Source: JAZKAR01 sp040389065 (GTDB taxonomy: Bacteria > Pseudomonadota > Gammaproteobacteria > Burkholderiales > Casimicrobiaceae). From it: a DNA stretch of 64,000 bases. The DNA lies in assembly GCA_040389065.1 (NCBI GenBank), contig JAZKAR010000025.1:45367-109366 (forward strand). Direction: 5' to 3'. The position numbers and the translations under genes were made by a program. The notes beneath the pieces are model-generated. The model was not told where the DNA came from. It worked only from the letters and a program-made list of their open reading frames with translations, and ran no database searches. Of the stretch, positions 17,634 through 26,946 are shown piece after piece (the first letter of the stretch is position 1; each line of letters begins with the position of its first letter).

Positions 17634-18780
17634 GCGTATTTTACCTTTCCTTGTCTCTTTTGCCATTCTATCTCCTGCTATTGTGCATGCTGCAACGCCT
17701 GTTGCCCCGGTCTTAGAAGCAGAAGCCTACGTGCTTAAAGATTTAAACAGCGATCAAGTTCTTGTAGCTCAAAATGCAGATGAGCGACGCGAACCTGCTT
17801 CTATTACAAAACTAATGACAGCGTATATCGCATTTGAAGCGCTTCGTAATGGAAAAATCAAACAAGATCAGACCACTTCAGTGTCTATGAATGCCTACAA
17901 ACAAGAAGGCTCGCGCACCTTTCTAGAAGTGAATGAACAGGTTCCAGTAAAAACATTGTTATATGGCACCATTGTGCAATCAGGAAATGATGCCACAGTA
18001 GCCCTTGCAGAACTTATTTCAGGTAATGAAGCTACTTTTGCACAAAAAATGAATGAAACTGCTAAAAAACTTGGCATGACCAATACGCATTTCGTTAATG
18101 CAACAGGATTAAATCACCCTGAACATTACAGTACAGCTAGCGATCTTGCGCGCCTAGCAGCCGCTATCATTCGTGATTATCCTGATTATTACCCTATTTA
18201 CTCGGTTAAATCTTTTACACATCGTAAGATTACTCAACCTAACAGAAATCTTCTTTTGTACCGTGACCCTTCTGTTGATGGAATGAAAACAGGGCACACC
18301 GCAAAAGCAGGCTATTGTCTGATTGCCTCGTCTAAGCGCAATAATCGGCGTTTGCTTTCTGTAGTATTAGGTACACGCTCAGATTTAGCACGAGCCAATG
18401 AAAGTCAAAAACTCTTAAATTTTGGGTTTGGTTCGTATGAAACTATTTTAGGCGCTACAGCCGGGCAACGCCTTGCATCTCCTAAAGTGTATAAAGGTGA
18501 TTTATCCACAGTTTATGTAGGTACAGCCAATAATGCCTCGATAACACTTCCCAATGGCGAAGCACAAAAACTTACCAAACAGGTTAATCTTAATTCTCCC
18601 TTGATTGCCCCTTTACCCAAAGGCACTCAGGTTGGCACATTATCACTATCGCTTAATAGCAAATTAATTCAAACAGTTCCTGTAATTACTTTGGAACAAG
18701 TAAGCTCAGGCGGATGGGTTAAACGAATAAAAGATAGTCTTTACCTGATGCTTGCAGAAAGAGGTTGGGTGGCCCGCTAA
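17632..18780 (+). CDS. dacC: D-alanyl-D-alanine carboxypeptidase (PBP5/6 family)
   Basis: Periplasmic low-molecular-mass PBP that trims the terminal D-Ala of peptidoglycan stem peptides. A signal peptide (1-20, ...AIVHA) precedes the S11 domain with SITK (Ser57, Lys60), SGN (117-119) and KTG (219-221). The C-terminal beta domain (about 265-355) is followed by an amphipathic membrane anchor (SGGWVKRIKDSLYLML). The assignment among dacA, dacC and dacD is nominal. It converges with astD across a 13-base gap. Confidence 0.95.
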   Translation: MRILPFLVSFAILSPAIVHAATPVAPVLEAEAYVLKDLNSDQVLVAQNADERREPASITKLMTAYIAFEALRNGKIKQDQTTSVSMNAYKQEGSRTFLEVNEQVPVKTLLYGTIVQSGNDATVALAELISGNEATFAQKMNETAKKLGMTNTHFVNATGLNHPEHYSTASDLARLAAAIIRDYPDYYPIYSVKSFTHRKITQPNRNLLLYRDPSVDGMKTGHTAKAGYCLIASSKRNNRRLLSVVLGTRSDLARANESQKLLNFGFGSYETILGATAGQRLASPKVYKGDLSTVYVGTANNASITLPNGEAQKLTKQVNLNSPLIAPLPKGTQVGTLSLSLNSKLIQTVPVITLEQVSSGGWVKRIKDSLYLMLAERGWVAR

Positions 18781-18793
18781 TCGCTAACTTCAA

Positions 18794-20257
18794 TTACGAA
18801 TTCCAACCGGGTGGCAGAATCGCCGGAATTTCAGGTGTTTCTGCCTGTACACCAGCTACCGGGTAACTGCAACTATCTGCTGCATAATAAGCCGTAGGCC
18901 GCAAGTTACCGCTCTTGCCTACGCCCCCAAATGGCATATGACTTGAAGCACCTGTCGTAGGGCGATTCCAATTCACAACTCCTGCTCTGATTTCTCGCTC
19001 AAAATACTCAAACTCTTTGCTATTGGTTGATAGTAATGCTGCTGATAAACCATAGTGCGTTGCATTTGCCAAATTAATCGCCGTCTCAAAATTTTCATAG
19101 CGAATAATTTGCATTAAGGGGCCAAAAACCTCTTCATCAGGAATATCGCACCCTGTTGTATCAAGAATACCCGGCGAAATAAGTGCTGTTCCTTCTTTAA
19201 GAATCTGCGCTGTCTTTAATACCTTCGCTCCTTTATCTTTCCACTCTTGCTGAGCTTGCAAGACGCGTGAGGCTGCTGCAACTGAGACTAACGCCCCCAT
19301 AAAGGGCTGAGGTTCAGCATTCCATTCACCTATCACAAGCTTTTCTACTCTACCAAGCAACTGCTCAATGAAGTGATCACCTTTAGTGCCAACAGGCACA
19401 AATACACGACGCGCACATGTGCATCGTTGCCCAGCGCTTAAAAAAGCAGATTGAATGCACGTATAAATTGTTGCCTCGTTATCCTCAAACGCACCCAGTA
19501 CTAGTGGATTATTCCCTCCCATTTCTAAGGCCATTATTTTTTCAGGAAACGCAGCAAATTGCTCATGCAGTAAATGCCCTACCCGAGCGCTTCCTGTAAA
19601 AAACAATCCGTCTAACTGAGGGTGCTGAGCCAAATAGGTTCCTACTGAAACACTTCCTTGCACTAGATTAATGACACCTTTTGGAAGACTTTTTTCCCAA
19701 CATTGAATCATTACTTCCCCAGCCAGAGGCGTCAACTCAGATGGTTTGAATACGATACAATTGCCTGCTAATAATGCCGGCATAATATGGCCATTCGGCA
19801 AATGTGCAGGAAAATTATACGGGCCAAATAGCGCAATAACGCCATGAGGTCGATGTTGCAATACTGCTTTAACCGAACCAGTTTGTGTCATTCGATAACC
19901 GGTACGCTCTAGATGCGCTAGAATAGAGATATCAAGCTTAGCAATCACGGTTTGTATTTCAAGCTCGCACTCCCAACGAGGCTTAGCCGTTTCTCTACCT
20001 ATAGCAGACACCAAATCGTAAGAATGGTCTTTGAGTGTTTGTATAAACAAGCGACAACACGCCACCCTCTCTTCAAATGAAACCAAGCGCCAGGTTTTAA
20101 ATGCCTGTCTGGCTGCACTCACTGCTTCATTAATTTGATCTGGGCGCGCTTCGAATCCATCGTAGACGCATTCATGAGAGACCGAGTTAAAACTTTTTAG
20201 AGATTTTGATACATCACCCTGCTGCCACGCCCCATTAATATAATGCCCCTGTGCCAT
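18794..20257 (-). CDS. astD: N-succinylglutamate 5-semialdehyde dehydrogenase
   Basis: Aldehyde dehydrogenase of 487 residues, resembling AstD of the arginine succinyltransferase pathway. It has GPYNFPAHLPNGHIMPAL, the catalytic glutamate in LEMGGNNP (Glu245) and the nucleophile in GQRCTCARR (Cys279). The opening HYINGAWQQG and GASSHMPFGGVGKSGN near the end fit AstD better than other ALDH groups. None of astA, astB, astC or astE is nearby, so arginine catabolism cannot be inferred from this window; a broader aldehyde role is possible. Confidence 0.85.
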   Translation of the reverse strand: MAQGHYINGAWQQGDVSKSLKSFNSVSHECVYDGFEARPDQINEAVSAARQAFKTWRLVSFEERVACCRLFIQTLKDHSYDLVSAIGRETAKPRWECELEIQTVIAKLDISILAHLERTGYRMTQTGSVKAVLQHRPHGVIALFGPYNFPAHLPNGHIMPALLAGNCIVFKPSELTPLAGEVMIQCWEKSLPKGVINLVQGSVSVGTYLAQHPQLDGLFFTGSARVGHLLHEQFAAFPEKIMALEMGGNNPLVLGAFEDNEATIYTCIQSAFLSAGQRCTCARRVFVPVGTKGDHFIEQLLGRVEKLVIGEWNAEPQPFMGALVSVAAASRVLQAQQEWKDKGAKVLKTAQILKEGTALISPGILDTTGCDIPDEEVFGPLMQIIRYENFETAINLANATHYGLSAALLSTNSKEFEYFEREIRAGVVNWNRPTTGASSHMPFGGVGKSGNLRPTAYYAADSCSYPVAGVQAETPEIPAILPPGWNS

Positions 20258-20427
20258 GGTTCCCCCACACGTTAAAAGAGGTTATCGTTTAGTGAATGTG
20301 TGGATATAACGTACACTTCTAGATATAAATTCGACAATTTATAAAAATTATTAGTGACGAATAAAACCAGCAATAAGTGATTTACCGCAGGATAGAAAGA
20401 AATGTACTTTATGTACAATCAAGCAAA

Positions 20428-21075
20428 TCAGGTAGGATAATATTGTGCGTAAAATGGTTCTAAGCCATGAACGCTTAAATGCTTTGTGCAATTAAGGGTA
20501 TCGGCTACCCAGCCTGTTTCAGGAGAATAATGGGTTAAACTAACGCCGGTATTATCACTGGGGAAATTCTCCATAGTATGAAGCCCTCCTCCCAATAGCT
20601 CTCCAAAAACAATACGTAATAAACGACCATGTGAACATACTAATACAGTCTCATCCTTTAATGATTCAAGATGCTGTATAAAAGGAGCCACCCTAGCCCA
20701 AGCGGCTTGCGCTGATTCGGCGTTCGGTAAATGGGCCTCAAAATCGCCCGATGTCCATGCCTTAACTACTGTGTGAAATTGTTGGCGTGTCTCAAGCGTA
20801 TTAACATGGCCTTCAATGTCACCCCAACTTATTTCATTCAGCTCAGGCCAAGCGTTTAAATCATGACCTAACTTTTTCCAACCTTTTAACGTCTGTTGGG
20901 TACGTTGAAGCGCGCTTGTATAAAATTTGGTAAATGGCAATTTACTATAATGCTTAAACAAAGCGTGCGCCTGCTGCTGCCCTAATTCATTTAAAAGCGA
21001 ATCAATTTTACTGCCTTGAACGATGCCTTGACGATTAAAATCAGTTTCAGCATGACGCACCCAATATATCTTCAT
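20428..21075 (-). CDS. Histidine phosphatase family protein (phosphoglycerate-mutase-like)
   Basis: The 215 residues start with WVRHAETDFNRQGIVQG, the phosphohistidine motif with Ala where most members have Gly, and include LNELGQQQA, a second catalytic region SALQRTQQT and CSHGRLLRIVFGELLGG with the second His. Members include phosphoglycerate mutases, CobC-like and broad phosphatases; substrate cannot be assigned. It lies 18 bases downstream of the FixJ-type regulator and is probably co-transcribed with it. Confidence 0.82.
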   Translation of the reverse strand: MKIYWVRHAETDFNRQGIVQGSKIDSLLNELGQQQAHALFKHYSKLPFTKFYTSALQRTQQTLKGWKKLGHDLNAWPELNEISWGDIEGHVNTLETRQQFHTVVKAWTSGDFEAHLPNAESAQAAWARVAPFIQHLESLKDETVLVCSHGRLLRIVFGELLGGGLHTMENFPSDNTGVSLTHYSPETGWVADTLNCTKHLSVHGLEPFYAQYYPT

Positions 21076-21093
21076 TGTTATTTTTTAAACCAT

Positions 21094-21723
21094 TTAACTA
21101 TTATTGCTTTTCGTTTGAACTAATAAAATTTGCCGTACTAGATCAGCCAAACTGGGAGCTTCCATTTTCTCCATCACACGTGCACGATGAAGCTCCACTG
21201 TTTTAATACTAATCCCTAAATCATCAGCAATCTGCTTATTCATTCTTCCCTGCACCATACGCTCCATGACTTCAGTTTCGCGTGGTGTAAGATCAGCGAT
21301 GCGCAAGCGGATAACTTTAAGCTGCTCTTGCTCATCTACTTGTTCAGCCACATAGGTCAGGCAGCGATGAATACGCTGTATAAGGTCTTCCTCGCTAAAC
21401 GGTTTTTCAATAAAATCAAACGCTCCGTTTTGCATGGATTGCACAGCCATTGGAATATCGCCATGACCTGTCATCAGAATAATAGGTAATTGAGGCGCCA
21501 ATTGTCGAACATGTGTTTGCAGCTCAAGACCACTCATACCAGGCATACGTATATCGGTAAGAATACATCCTATAGACTCTGTAAGATCCTCTGAAGCTAA
21601 AAAAGCCTCGGCTGATTCAAAGTTTTTTACTTTTTTGTTATGGCTTTTAAGTAACCATTGAAGTGAATCCCGAACTGCCTCATCATCATCAATCAAAAAT
21701 ATTACAGCGGAAGACGGCTGCAT
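21094..21723 (-). CDS. FixJ/NarL-type response regulator, orphan
   Basis: Two-domain regulator of 209 residues. The receiver (5-120) has the acidic pocket IDDDEA, phospho-acceptor Asp57 in CILTDIRMPG, the switch Thr in LMTGHGD and Lys in IEKPF, an arrangement typical of the FixJ/TtrR group. The LuxR-type HTH (about 140-205) shows LTPRETEVMERMVQG and SIKTVELHRARVMEKM. No histidine kinase is in the window, so its partner is elsewhere. It precedes a phosphatase gene. Confidence 0.92.
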   Translation of the reverse strand: MQPSSAVIFLIDDDEAVRDSLQWLLKSHNKKVKNFESAEAFLASEDLTESIGCILTDIRMPGMSGLELQTHVRQLAPQLPIILMTGHGDIPMAVQSMQNGAFDFIEKPFSEEDLIQRIHRCLTYVAEQVDEQEQLKVIRLRIADLTPRETEVMERMVQGRMNKQIADDLGISIKTVELHRARVMEKMEAPSLADLVRQILLVQTKSNNS

Positions 21724-22253
21724 AGAGCAAGCTCCCTATAAAATCAGATTTTGTTGTTAATAAAAATAATACAAAGACATCATAGACATGCACAAGGCTG
21801 TTCTTATCAAACTCTGCTCTGCACTATCATCGTGCAGTATACAAAAAACTTAATAAGCTCCCTATACTTTCAATTACAGTATGTTCAAGTGATAACACCA
21901 GCCTTTCTGGTTTATTTAGATACAAATACTTAACAAAAATATTTTAAAATAAATTTAACAAGAGTAACCGCGAACACAATCTGTGTGTACACTCGGCAAC
22001 CTAAGTTTAGCAGGGTTGTTGTTTTGAAGCGACGCCCTCTTGATGGCGAATTATGTTTTCTCAAGCATAAACAATAGAATTAGAAGTTACGCAGTTGACG
22101 CTTTCTCAGCGGGTTGGCAACTTACCGTGCGCCTCCTTGTACTGTATGTCTATACTATCAACTGAACATGGCTTGATAAAGTTCAACTACGTAACTTCTA
22201 AGAACTTTGATAGTTATGTAAACTGGTTGCAAAATTGAAAAAGGTCTACAACC
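21724..22253. other. Intergenic region between divergent regulator and DUF2802 gene
   Basis: The 530 bases hold a TTAGAAG-family element (22080-22202) near the right end. The rest is AT-rich with no convincing gene; a 60-codon frame from 21751 has no ribosome site or recognisable composition. Confidence 0.5.
22080..22202 (-). repeat. TTAGAAG-family palindromic element, copy 2
   Basis: Starts TTAGAAGTTACGCAGTTG and ends CAACTACGTAACTTCTAAG. The core appears in the minus orientation (GTTGGCAACTTACCGTG, then GTACTGTATGTC). It lies about 50 bases upstream of the DUF2802-type gene; copy 3 lies downstream of the same gene in opposite orientation. Confidence 0.85.
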
Positions 22254-23057
22254 ATGATGCTTCTGGAGTTAGCTAATCCTATGCTATGGGTCACTCTCGT
22301 ATGTGTCGCCATCAGCCTGTACGTTGTAGAACTATTTTTTTTCTGGAGCCGCTGGAGCCGCTTGTCAGAACTTATTTCTGAAGAAGGCGGGGCTTATACA
22401 CTGGTACAAGAATTAAGAGCCGAAATCGATGTACTATCACAAGAAATATTAATGCTGCGTAGGCAAATCACCCAACGAAAATCACCATCAGAGCCAGGGC
22501 ATGAACTCGGTCTTAATTCGGTTACACCTATTACAATTGATTCTCGCCATCCTGAGATGCCCCGCACACACCATACTTCACCAACGCATACCACTACGCC
22601 AATGCATACGCATTTAGCAGCAGAAACTTCTGCTAGCCATGCACGTAAAGAACCTGAGCTTCGTAGGCCTATTCCTCCCTCCTCCAACCGATTACCTGAG
22701 CGTCCTGTAAATCGTCAAGAGTTTACTGCACCAGCGCGCCCAACAGCACAGCGCCCTGCTGCTACTCCAGCAGCTGCCTCTACGGCACCATCATTTCCCG
22801 CAGCTCACGTACCCTCCTCACATACCAACAACGCCTCAACCAACCATTTGCCCCGGCATTCCACACCGCCTCAAACTTCTCCTCATCCTGTTCATCAAAC
22901 GAATTTATTTACAAAAGGAATTGAACAACTTCATCGCCGGGTCGTTGAACTTGCTCGAGCAGGAATGGATTCTGCTACGATTGCGACTGAATGCCAATTA
23001 TCACAAACTGAAACAGAAATGATCTTAAGTATGAATGGAATCAAACGCATCGCCTAA
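22254..23057 (+). CDS. DUF2802-type membrane-anchored protein with disordered linker
   Basis: N-terminal membrane helix (about 10-30), a short coiled coil (LVQELRAEIDVLSQEILMLRRQI, written here as the 50-75 region), a linker of about 130 residues dominated by Pro, Thr, His and Ser, and a C-terminal HTH-like module (VELARAGMDSATIATE to the end) that matches DUF2802. The family occurs in beta- and gammaproteobacteria and has no proven function. The His-rich linker is unusual. Start follows AAAGG by ten bases. The gene is bracketed by two palindromic elements in opposite orientation. Confidence 0.8.
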   Translation: MMLLELANPMLWVTLVCVAISLYVVELFFFWSRWSRLSELISEEGGAYTLVQELRAEIDVLSQEILMLRRQITQRKSPSEPGHELGLNSVTPITIDSRHPEMPRTHHTSPTHTTTPMHTHLAAETSASHARKEPELRRPIPPSSNRLPERPVNRQEFTAPARPTAQRPAATPAAASTAPSFPAAHVPSSHTNNASTNHLPRHSTPPQTSPHPVHQTNLFTKGIEQLHRRVVELARAGMDSATIATECQLSQTETEMILSMNGIKRIA

Positions 23058-23131
23058 GGCATATTAAAAATAGTTGAAATAATGTTCAATCCGCTATTGT
23101 AATTGACGATTTATTAGCAAGTTTTGATAGC

Positions 23132-23273
23132 AGTAGTTACGCGTTACGCAGTGGAATTCTATCAAGGCATGGGATGCCCCGTATGGAGTGCTCCAAACAG
23201 CAACCCAGACACTGTGCTCGCAGTAAGGCACGTTGCCAACATGCTGAAAGAGTCCAATTGCGTAACTTCTAAT
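23132..23273 (+). repeat. TTAGAAG-family palindromic element, copy 3 (diverged)
   Basis: Left end AGTAGTTACGCGTTACGCAG looks partly duplicated; right end CAATTGCGTAACTTCTAAT is canonical. The core AAGGCACGTTGCCAACATGC is in the plus orientation. At about 142 bases it is one of the longest copies. It lies 42 bases upstream of orn. Confidence 0.8.
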
Positions 23274-23314
23274 ACGTTATGATTCACCATTTTTCAGAAG
23301 AGGATTAAGTTGAT

Positions 23315-23905
23315 ATGTCTATAGCCTCAGATCGTTTGATCTGGTTAGATATGGAAATGACTGGGTTAAACCCACAAGAAGATCGCATTATCGAACTTGC
23401 TATTGTAGTAACAGATAACCAACTGACTACTGTTGCAGAAGCCCCCATTTGGGTAGTGCACCAACCGGATGAAATTTTAAACGGTATGGATGATTGGAAT
23501 AAAGGAACGCATCAACGCAGCGGTTTAATTGAACGCGTGCGCGCCAGCATTACTGATGAAGCTTCCATTCAAACAGAGGCCTTAAACTTTTTAAAGCTAC
23601 ATGTAAAAGCAGGAAGCTCGCCTATGTGCGGCAATAGTATTTGCCAAGATAGGCGCTTCATGGCACGCTGGATGCCTGAGCTAGAAACCTTTTTTCACTA
23701 CCGAAATTTAGATGTAAGCACCTTAAAAGAGCTAGCAAAACGCTGGAAGCCTGAACTTATTAAAGGATTTAATAAAAAAGGTCGGCATGAAGCACTCGCT
23801 GATGTTTACGAATCTATAGAAGAACTTGCTTATTACCGGCAACAATGGCTTATGCCTTTAAGTACTATTTCTCAGGAAAACACCAAACAAGAGCTTTCTG
23901 TCTAA
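23315..23905 (+). CDS. orn: Oligoribonuclease
   Basis: DEDDh 3'-5' exonuclease that clears di- to pentaribonucleotides, including pGpG from cyclic-di-GMP breakdown. Motifs are WLDMEMTGL (Asp12, Glu14), CGNSICQDRRF, the LDVSTLKELAKRW segment and GRHEALADVYESI with the catalytic His. At 196 residues it is about 15 longer than the E. coli enzyme because of a C-terminal tail. AGAGGA lies upstream of the ATG. A GGDEF-EAL protein is encoded at 53-56 kb, so c-di-GMP signalling is present. Confidence 0.97.
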   Translation: MSIASDRLIWLDMEMTGLNPQEDRIIELAIVVTDNQLTTVAEAPIWVVHQPDEILNGMDDWNKGTHQRSGLIERVRASITDEASIQTEALNFLKLHVKAGSSPMCGNSICQDRRFMARWMPELETFFHYRNLDVSTLKELAKRWKPELIKGFNKKGRHEALADVYESIEELAYYRQQWLMPLSTISQENTKQELSV

Positions 23906-23927
23906 ACATTCCTGAAAATATAGAAAA

Positions 23928-23957
23928 CCGGGAACCATACTATAAGAGGATTCCCGG
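23928..23957 (+). terminator. Hairpin downstream of orn
   Basis: Inverted repeat CCGGGAA (23928-23934) and TTCCCGG (23951-23957), loop of 16 bases, starting 22 bases past the orn stop. No T-run follows. Confidence 0.5.
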
Positions 23958-24114
23958 CTAGAAACTACGCGGCTATACCGCGTATAATTTTTAAGAGGCT
24001 GTGATGTTTAACGCTAGTCTACGCGCTAGCTCTAGACCACCCTATAAACTAAGGCTTCGTTAATTAACGTGATTTAAAATATTGAATGGAATGAAAGAAT
24101 AACTTATTAAACTT

Positions 24115-24327
24115 TTAATCGCGAAAGGCTTTCCGCTTACAGCCAGACTGACGCCACCCCCACCCTGCACTTGGTGATAGCCGCAAAGCCCTTTTAGCAC
24201 AGGCAACACGAGAGGAAGATGGAATAGGTTGTCGATTGTACGTTGCAGTTCTATGAGAGTGATACCTTCCTCCACCTCCCATACATAACATAAGCAAAAA
24301 TACAAAACCACCAATAAACCATTTCAT
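24115..24327 (-). CDS. Small basic exported protein
   Basis: Seventy residues begin MKWFIGGFVFLLMLCMGGGG, a signal peptide or single helix, and continue with a strongly basic tail rich in Arg, Ser, Gly and Trp (RYHSHRTATYNRQP, WGWRQSGCKRKAFRD). The start is chosen because AAGGAG ends nine bases before it; an ATG directly abutting that site is too close. A Cys after the hydrophobic stretch (residue 18) could be a lipidation site, though the surrounding lipobox is poor. It stands alone and matches no family I know. Confidence 0.55.
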   Translation of the reverse strand: MKWFIGGFVFLLMLCMGGGGRYHSHRTATYNRQPIPSSSRVACAKRALRLSPSAGWGWRQSGCKRKAFRD

Positions 24328-24374
24328 AGTGAACATCTCCTTAATAAACGTTTAAGGAATAGAAAGCACTAACT

Positions 24375-24394
24375 AAAATTAGGCCCCTAATTTT
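24375..24394. terminator. Short perfect hairpin
   Basis: AAAATTAGG (24375-24383), two-base loop, CCTAATTTT (24386-24394). It lies between metG and the small exported gene. Too AT-rich to be certain as a terminator. Confidence 0.4.
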
Positions 24395-24531
24395 CTTAGC
24401 CTAAGCCTCTCAATCAATAAATGCAAGTAGCTTTAACTTAGCTTAGGCACCCCTATGCAGAAAATCATTAATTTTTCTTTTCTTAAAATTTATTTAATAT
24501 CAATAAAGCTTGCTGCCATTAAATGTAAGTA

Positions 24532-24574
24532 GTGAGGATAAGAGCGTAGTGCGCTCCACGCTTCTAATCCTCAC
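24532..24574 (-). terminator. Terminator-like hairpin downstream of metG
   Basis: GTGAGGAT (24532-24539) pairs with ATCCTCAC (24567-24574), and the inner AGAGCGT pairs with ACGCTTCT with one bulge. It is about 115 bases past the metG stop on the minus strand. Confidence 0.5.
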
Positions 24575-24687
24575 CTATTCCTCAATGGCTTCTCAACTAC
24601 TTTTTATATTTAATCTTGGTTTTCATTAGTCTTATGTTGGCTAATAACTACCACTCAGCGCCTAATGCATCCTAACAATTGAACAGC

Positions 24688-26946
24688 TTATTTAATTTTC
24701 ATTCCAGGCTGCGCTCCGCTATCGGGCGATAGTAAAAATAGCCCTGACGTATGGCCACCCTCATCGCTTGCTGCCAACAACATACCTTCTGAAACTCCAA
24801 ACTTCATTTTTCTAGGTGCTAAATTTGCTACCATCACGGTTAATTTGCCTAACAACTGCTCAGGTGAATACGCACTTTTAATTCCAGCAAATACAGTTCG
24901 TGTATTATCACCGCCCAAGCTTACTGTAATTTTCAAAAGCTTGTTGGCAGCAGGAATTTCTTCAGCAGAGATAATGCGCACCACGCGTAAATCCACGGCA
25001 GAAAACTGATCAATAGAAATAGGGGTTTCTACCAAAATATTGTCAATATTTGCCAAAGTGTCAGAACTAACAGGTTGAGCATTCGTTAGCTTATTTGAGG
25101 TCTCACTCTGGGTAGCATTCGAAGCGGAAAGTGAAGCAGTAGATGCGCTAAGCGTTTCAGCATTTAATGCAATCAGCTGTTGAATTTCCTTGGGATCGAC
25201 GCGTTGCATTAAATGGCTATAGGCGGAAATAGAATGCCCTTCTGGCAAAACTTCATTAATATGCACCCAATGTTGTGGTGCGATATTCAAAAAAGTCTCT
25301 GCCTTTTGCACTAATTTTGGCAATATGGCGGATAGCGGAATCAGCAAGCGGCGGAAGGCATCTAGTGTTACCGTACATACCTCATGCAAATAAGCATTAG
25401 AGCCTTCCGATTTAGCAAGAATCCAAGGCGCTGTGGTATCAACATATTGATTAATGATATCTAAGCCTTGCTCAATCAGCCGAACCGCTTTGGCAAAATC
25501 GCGCTTTTCAAAATGAATTGCTATAGAAGGCATTAGTTCTGCAATAACATCCAATACTGAACATGTGCCTTTTTCTGCTTGTGATATTTCTGCATATCCT
25601 AATGCTAAAGCAGGCTCCATATTCACATTAAAGCGCAAGACCTGCAAGGCTTCACTCTCTAAAGATAATTTGCTGAGTTTACCTTCAAAACGTTTATGAA
25701 TAAAACCTGCAACACGGCTTGGAATATTAACAAGTTTACCAATTAAAATACTATTTACCTTGGCGGTAAAATCCTCAAAATTTAAATCAATATCTTCAAC
25801 GGAAGCGTTGATTTTACTAGCATAATAAAAGCGCAACCATTCATCATCGAGCTTTTGATCTAAATAACTCTTTGCTGTAATAAAAGTGCCTCTAGACTTC
25901 GACATTTTTTCGCCATTCACAGTTAAAAACCCGTGAACAAACAACTGCGTTGGCATGCGAAAATCGGCAGAATCTAACATTGCAGGCCAAAATAAAGCAT
26001 GAAAATATAAAATATCTTTACCAATAAAATGCACGAGATCTGTTTTACTATCAGCTCCCCAATAGGCATTAAAATCAATATTTTTTTGGCGGCATAGCTC
26101 ATGAAAACTGCCCATGTAGCCAATTGGCGCATCTAACCAAACGTAAAAATATTTACCTGGATGATCAGGTATTTCGAATCCAAAATACGGCGCATCACGT
26201 GAAATGTCCCAGTCTTGCAATCCATTTTCAAACCATTCTTGAAGCTTATGCCGAGACTCATCTGGCACACGACCAGGCTTATTTAGCCATTCTTCCAATA
26301 CACCTGTACACGTATCAAGTTTAAAAAAGTAATGCTCAGACTCACGTATTTCAGGCACAGAGCCCGATACCACTGAGCGAGGATTTTTCAGATCTCTAGG
26401 GCTATATACCGCACCGCATACTTCACAACTATCACCATACTGATCTTGAGCCGCACAACGAGGGCATTCACCCTTAATAAAACGATCAGGTAAAAACATA
26501 TTTTTAACAGGATCAAAATATTGCTCTATGAAGCGCGATACAATGAATCCCTTTTCTTTAAGCCTGCGATAAACGGTGTAAGCCCATTCACGGGTTAATT
26601 CAGAATGTGTAGATCCATAGTGATCAAATTCAATTCCAAAGCCCTCAAAATCGTTTTTGTGTTCTGTATGTACACGGGCAATCAATGCCTCAGGGCTAAT
26701 ACCTTCTTTTTCTGCACGTAGCATGATAGGTGTACCATGTGTATCATCTGCACATACATAATGTACGGTATGGCCTTTAAGCTTCATAAAGCGTACCCAA
26801 ATATCCGTTTGGATATACTCTACCAAATGCCCTAAATGAATAGAGCCATTCGCATATGGCAACGCAGAGGTTACCAGTATAGTTCTAGGCTCACCGTTGG
26901 CAGCATCAGCAGCAACCGTTTTAGAAACAGATTTAGAGGCACTCAT
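24688..26946 (-). CDS. metG: Methionyl-tRNA synthetase with C-terminal tRNA-binding domain
   Basis: Class I synthetase charging tRNA-Met. The 752 residues show SALPYANGSIHLGH (HIGH box at 37-40), a zinc-binding insertion with CPRCAAQ and CEVCGAVY, and KMSKSRGTF. After the anticodon-binding domain comes a low-complexity Ser/Thr/Asn linker (about 600-645) and then an EMAP/Trbp111-like OB domain (IDQFSAVDLRVVRI to the end). The linker is longer and more Ser-rich than usual. It is divergent from mrp, an arrangement common in betaproteobacteria. Confidence 0.97.
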   Translation of the reverse strand: MSASKSVSKTVAADAANGEPRTILVTSALPYANGSIHLGHLVEYIQTDIWVRFMKLKGHTVHYVCADDTHGTPIMLRAEKEGISPEALIARVHTEHKNDFEGFGIEFDHYGSTHSELTREWAYTVYRRLKEKGFIVSRFIEQYFDPVKNMFLPDRFIKGECPRCAAQDQYGDSCEVCGAVYSPRDLKNPRSVVSGSVPEIRESEHYFFKLDTCTGVLEEWLNKPGRVPDESRHKLQEWFENGLQDWDISRDAPYFGFEIPDHPGKYFYVWLDAPIGYMGSFHELCRQKNIDFNAYWGADSKTDLVHFIGKDILYFHALFWPAMLDSADFRMPTQLFVHGFLTVNGEKMSKSRGTFITAKSYLDQKLDDEWLRFYYASKINASVEDIDLNFEDFTAKVNSILIGKLVNIPSRVAGFIHKRFEGKLSKLSLESEALQVLRFNVNMEPALALGYAEISQAEKGTCSVLDVIAELMPSIAIHFEKRDFAKAVRLIEQGLDIINQYVDTTAPWILAKSEGSNAYLHEVCTVTLDAFRRLLIPLSAILPKLVQKAETFLNIAPQHWVHINEVLPEGHSISAYSHLMQRVDPKEIQQLIALNAETLSASTASLSASNATQSETSNKLTNAQPVSSDTLANIDNILVETPISIDQFSAVDLRVVRIISAEEIPAANKLLKITVSLGGDNTRTVFAGIKSAYSPEQLLGKLTVMVANLAPRKMKFGVSEGMLLAASDEGGHTSGLFLLSPDSGAQPGMKIK

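Larger units (their letters stand above)
24328..24687. other. Intergenic region downstream of metG
   Basis: These 360 bases contain two hairpins (listed) and must hold the promoter of the small minus-strand gene ending at 24115. Nothing else was seen. Confidence 0.5.

Noticed and set aside
21751..21933. 60-codon frame in the regulator upstream region
   Set aside because: No ribosome site, no motif, and AT-driven composition.
22394..22687. Minus-strand 97-codon frame inside the DUF2802 gene
   Set aside because: Its Gly/Val/Cys-rich sequence is the complement of the Pro/Thr/His linker, with no ribosome site.
24060..24314. Alternative 84-codon minus frame over the small exported protein
   Set aside because: Lacks a ribosome site; the overlapping frame starting at 24327 has AAGGAG and a signal-like start.
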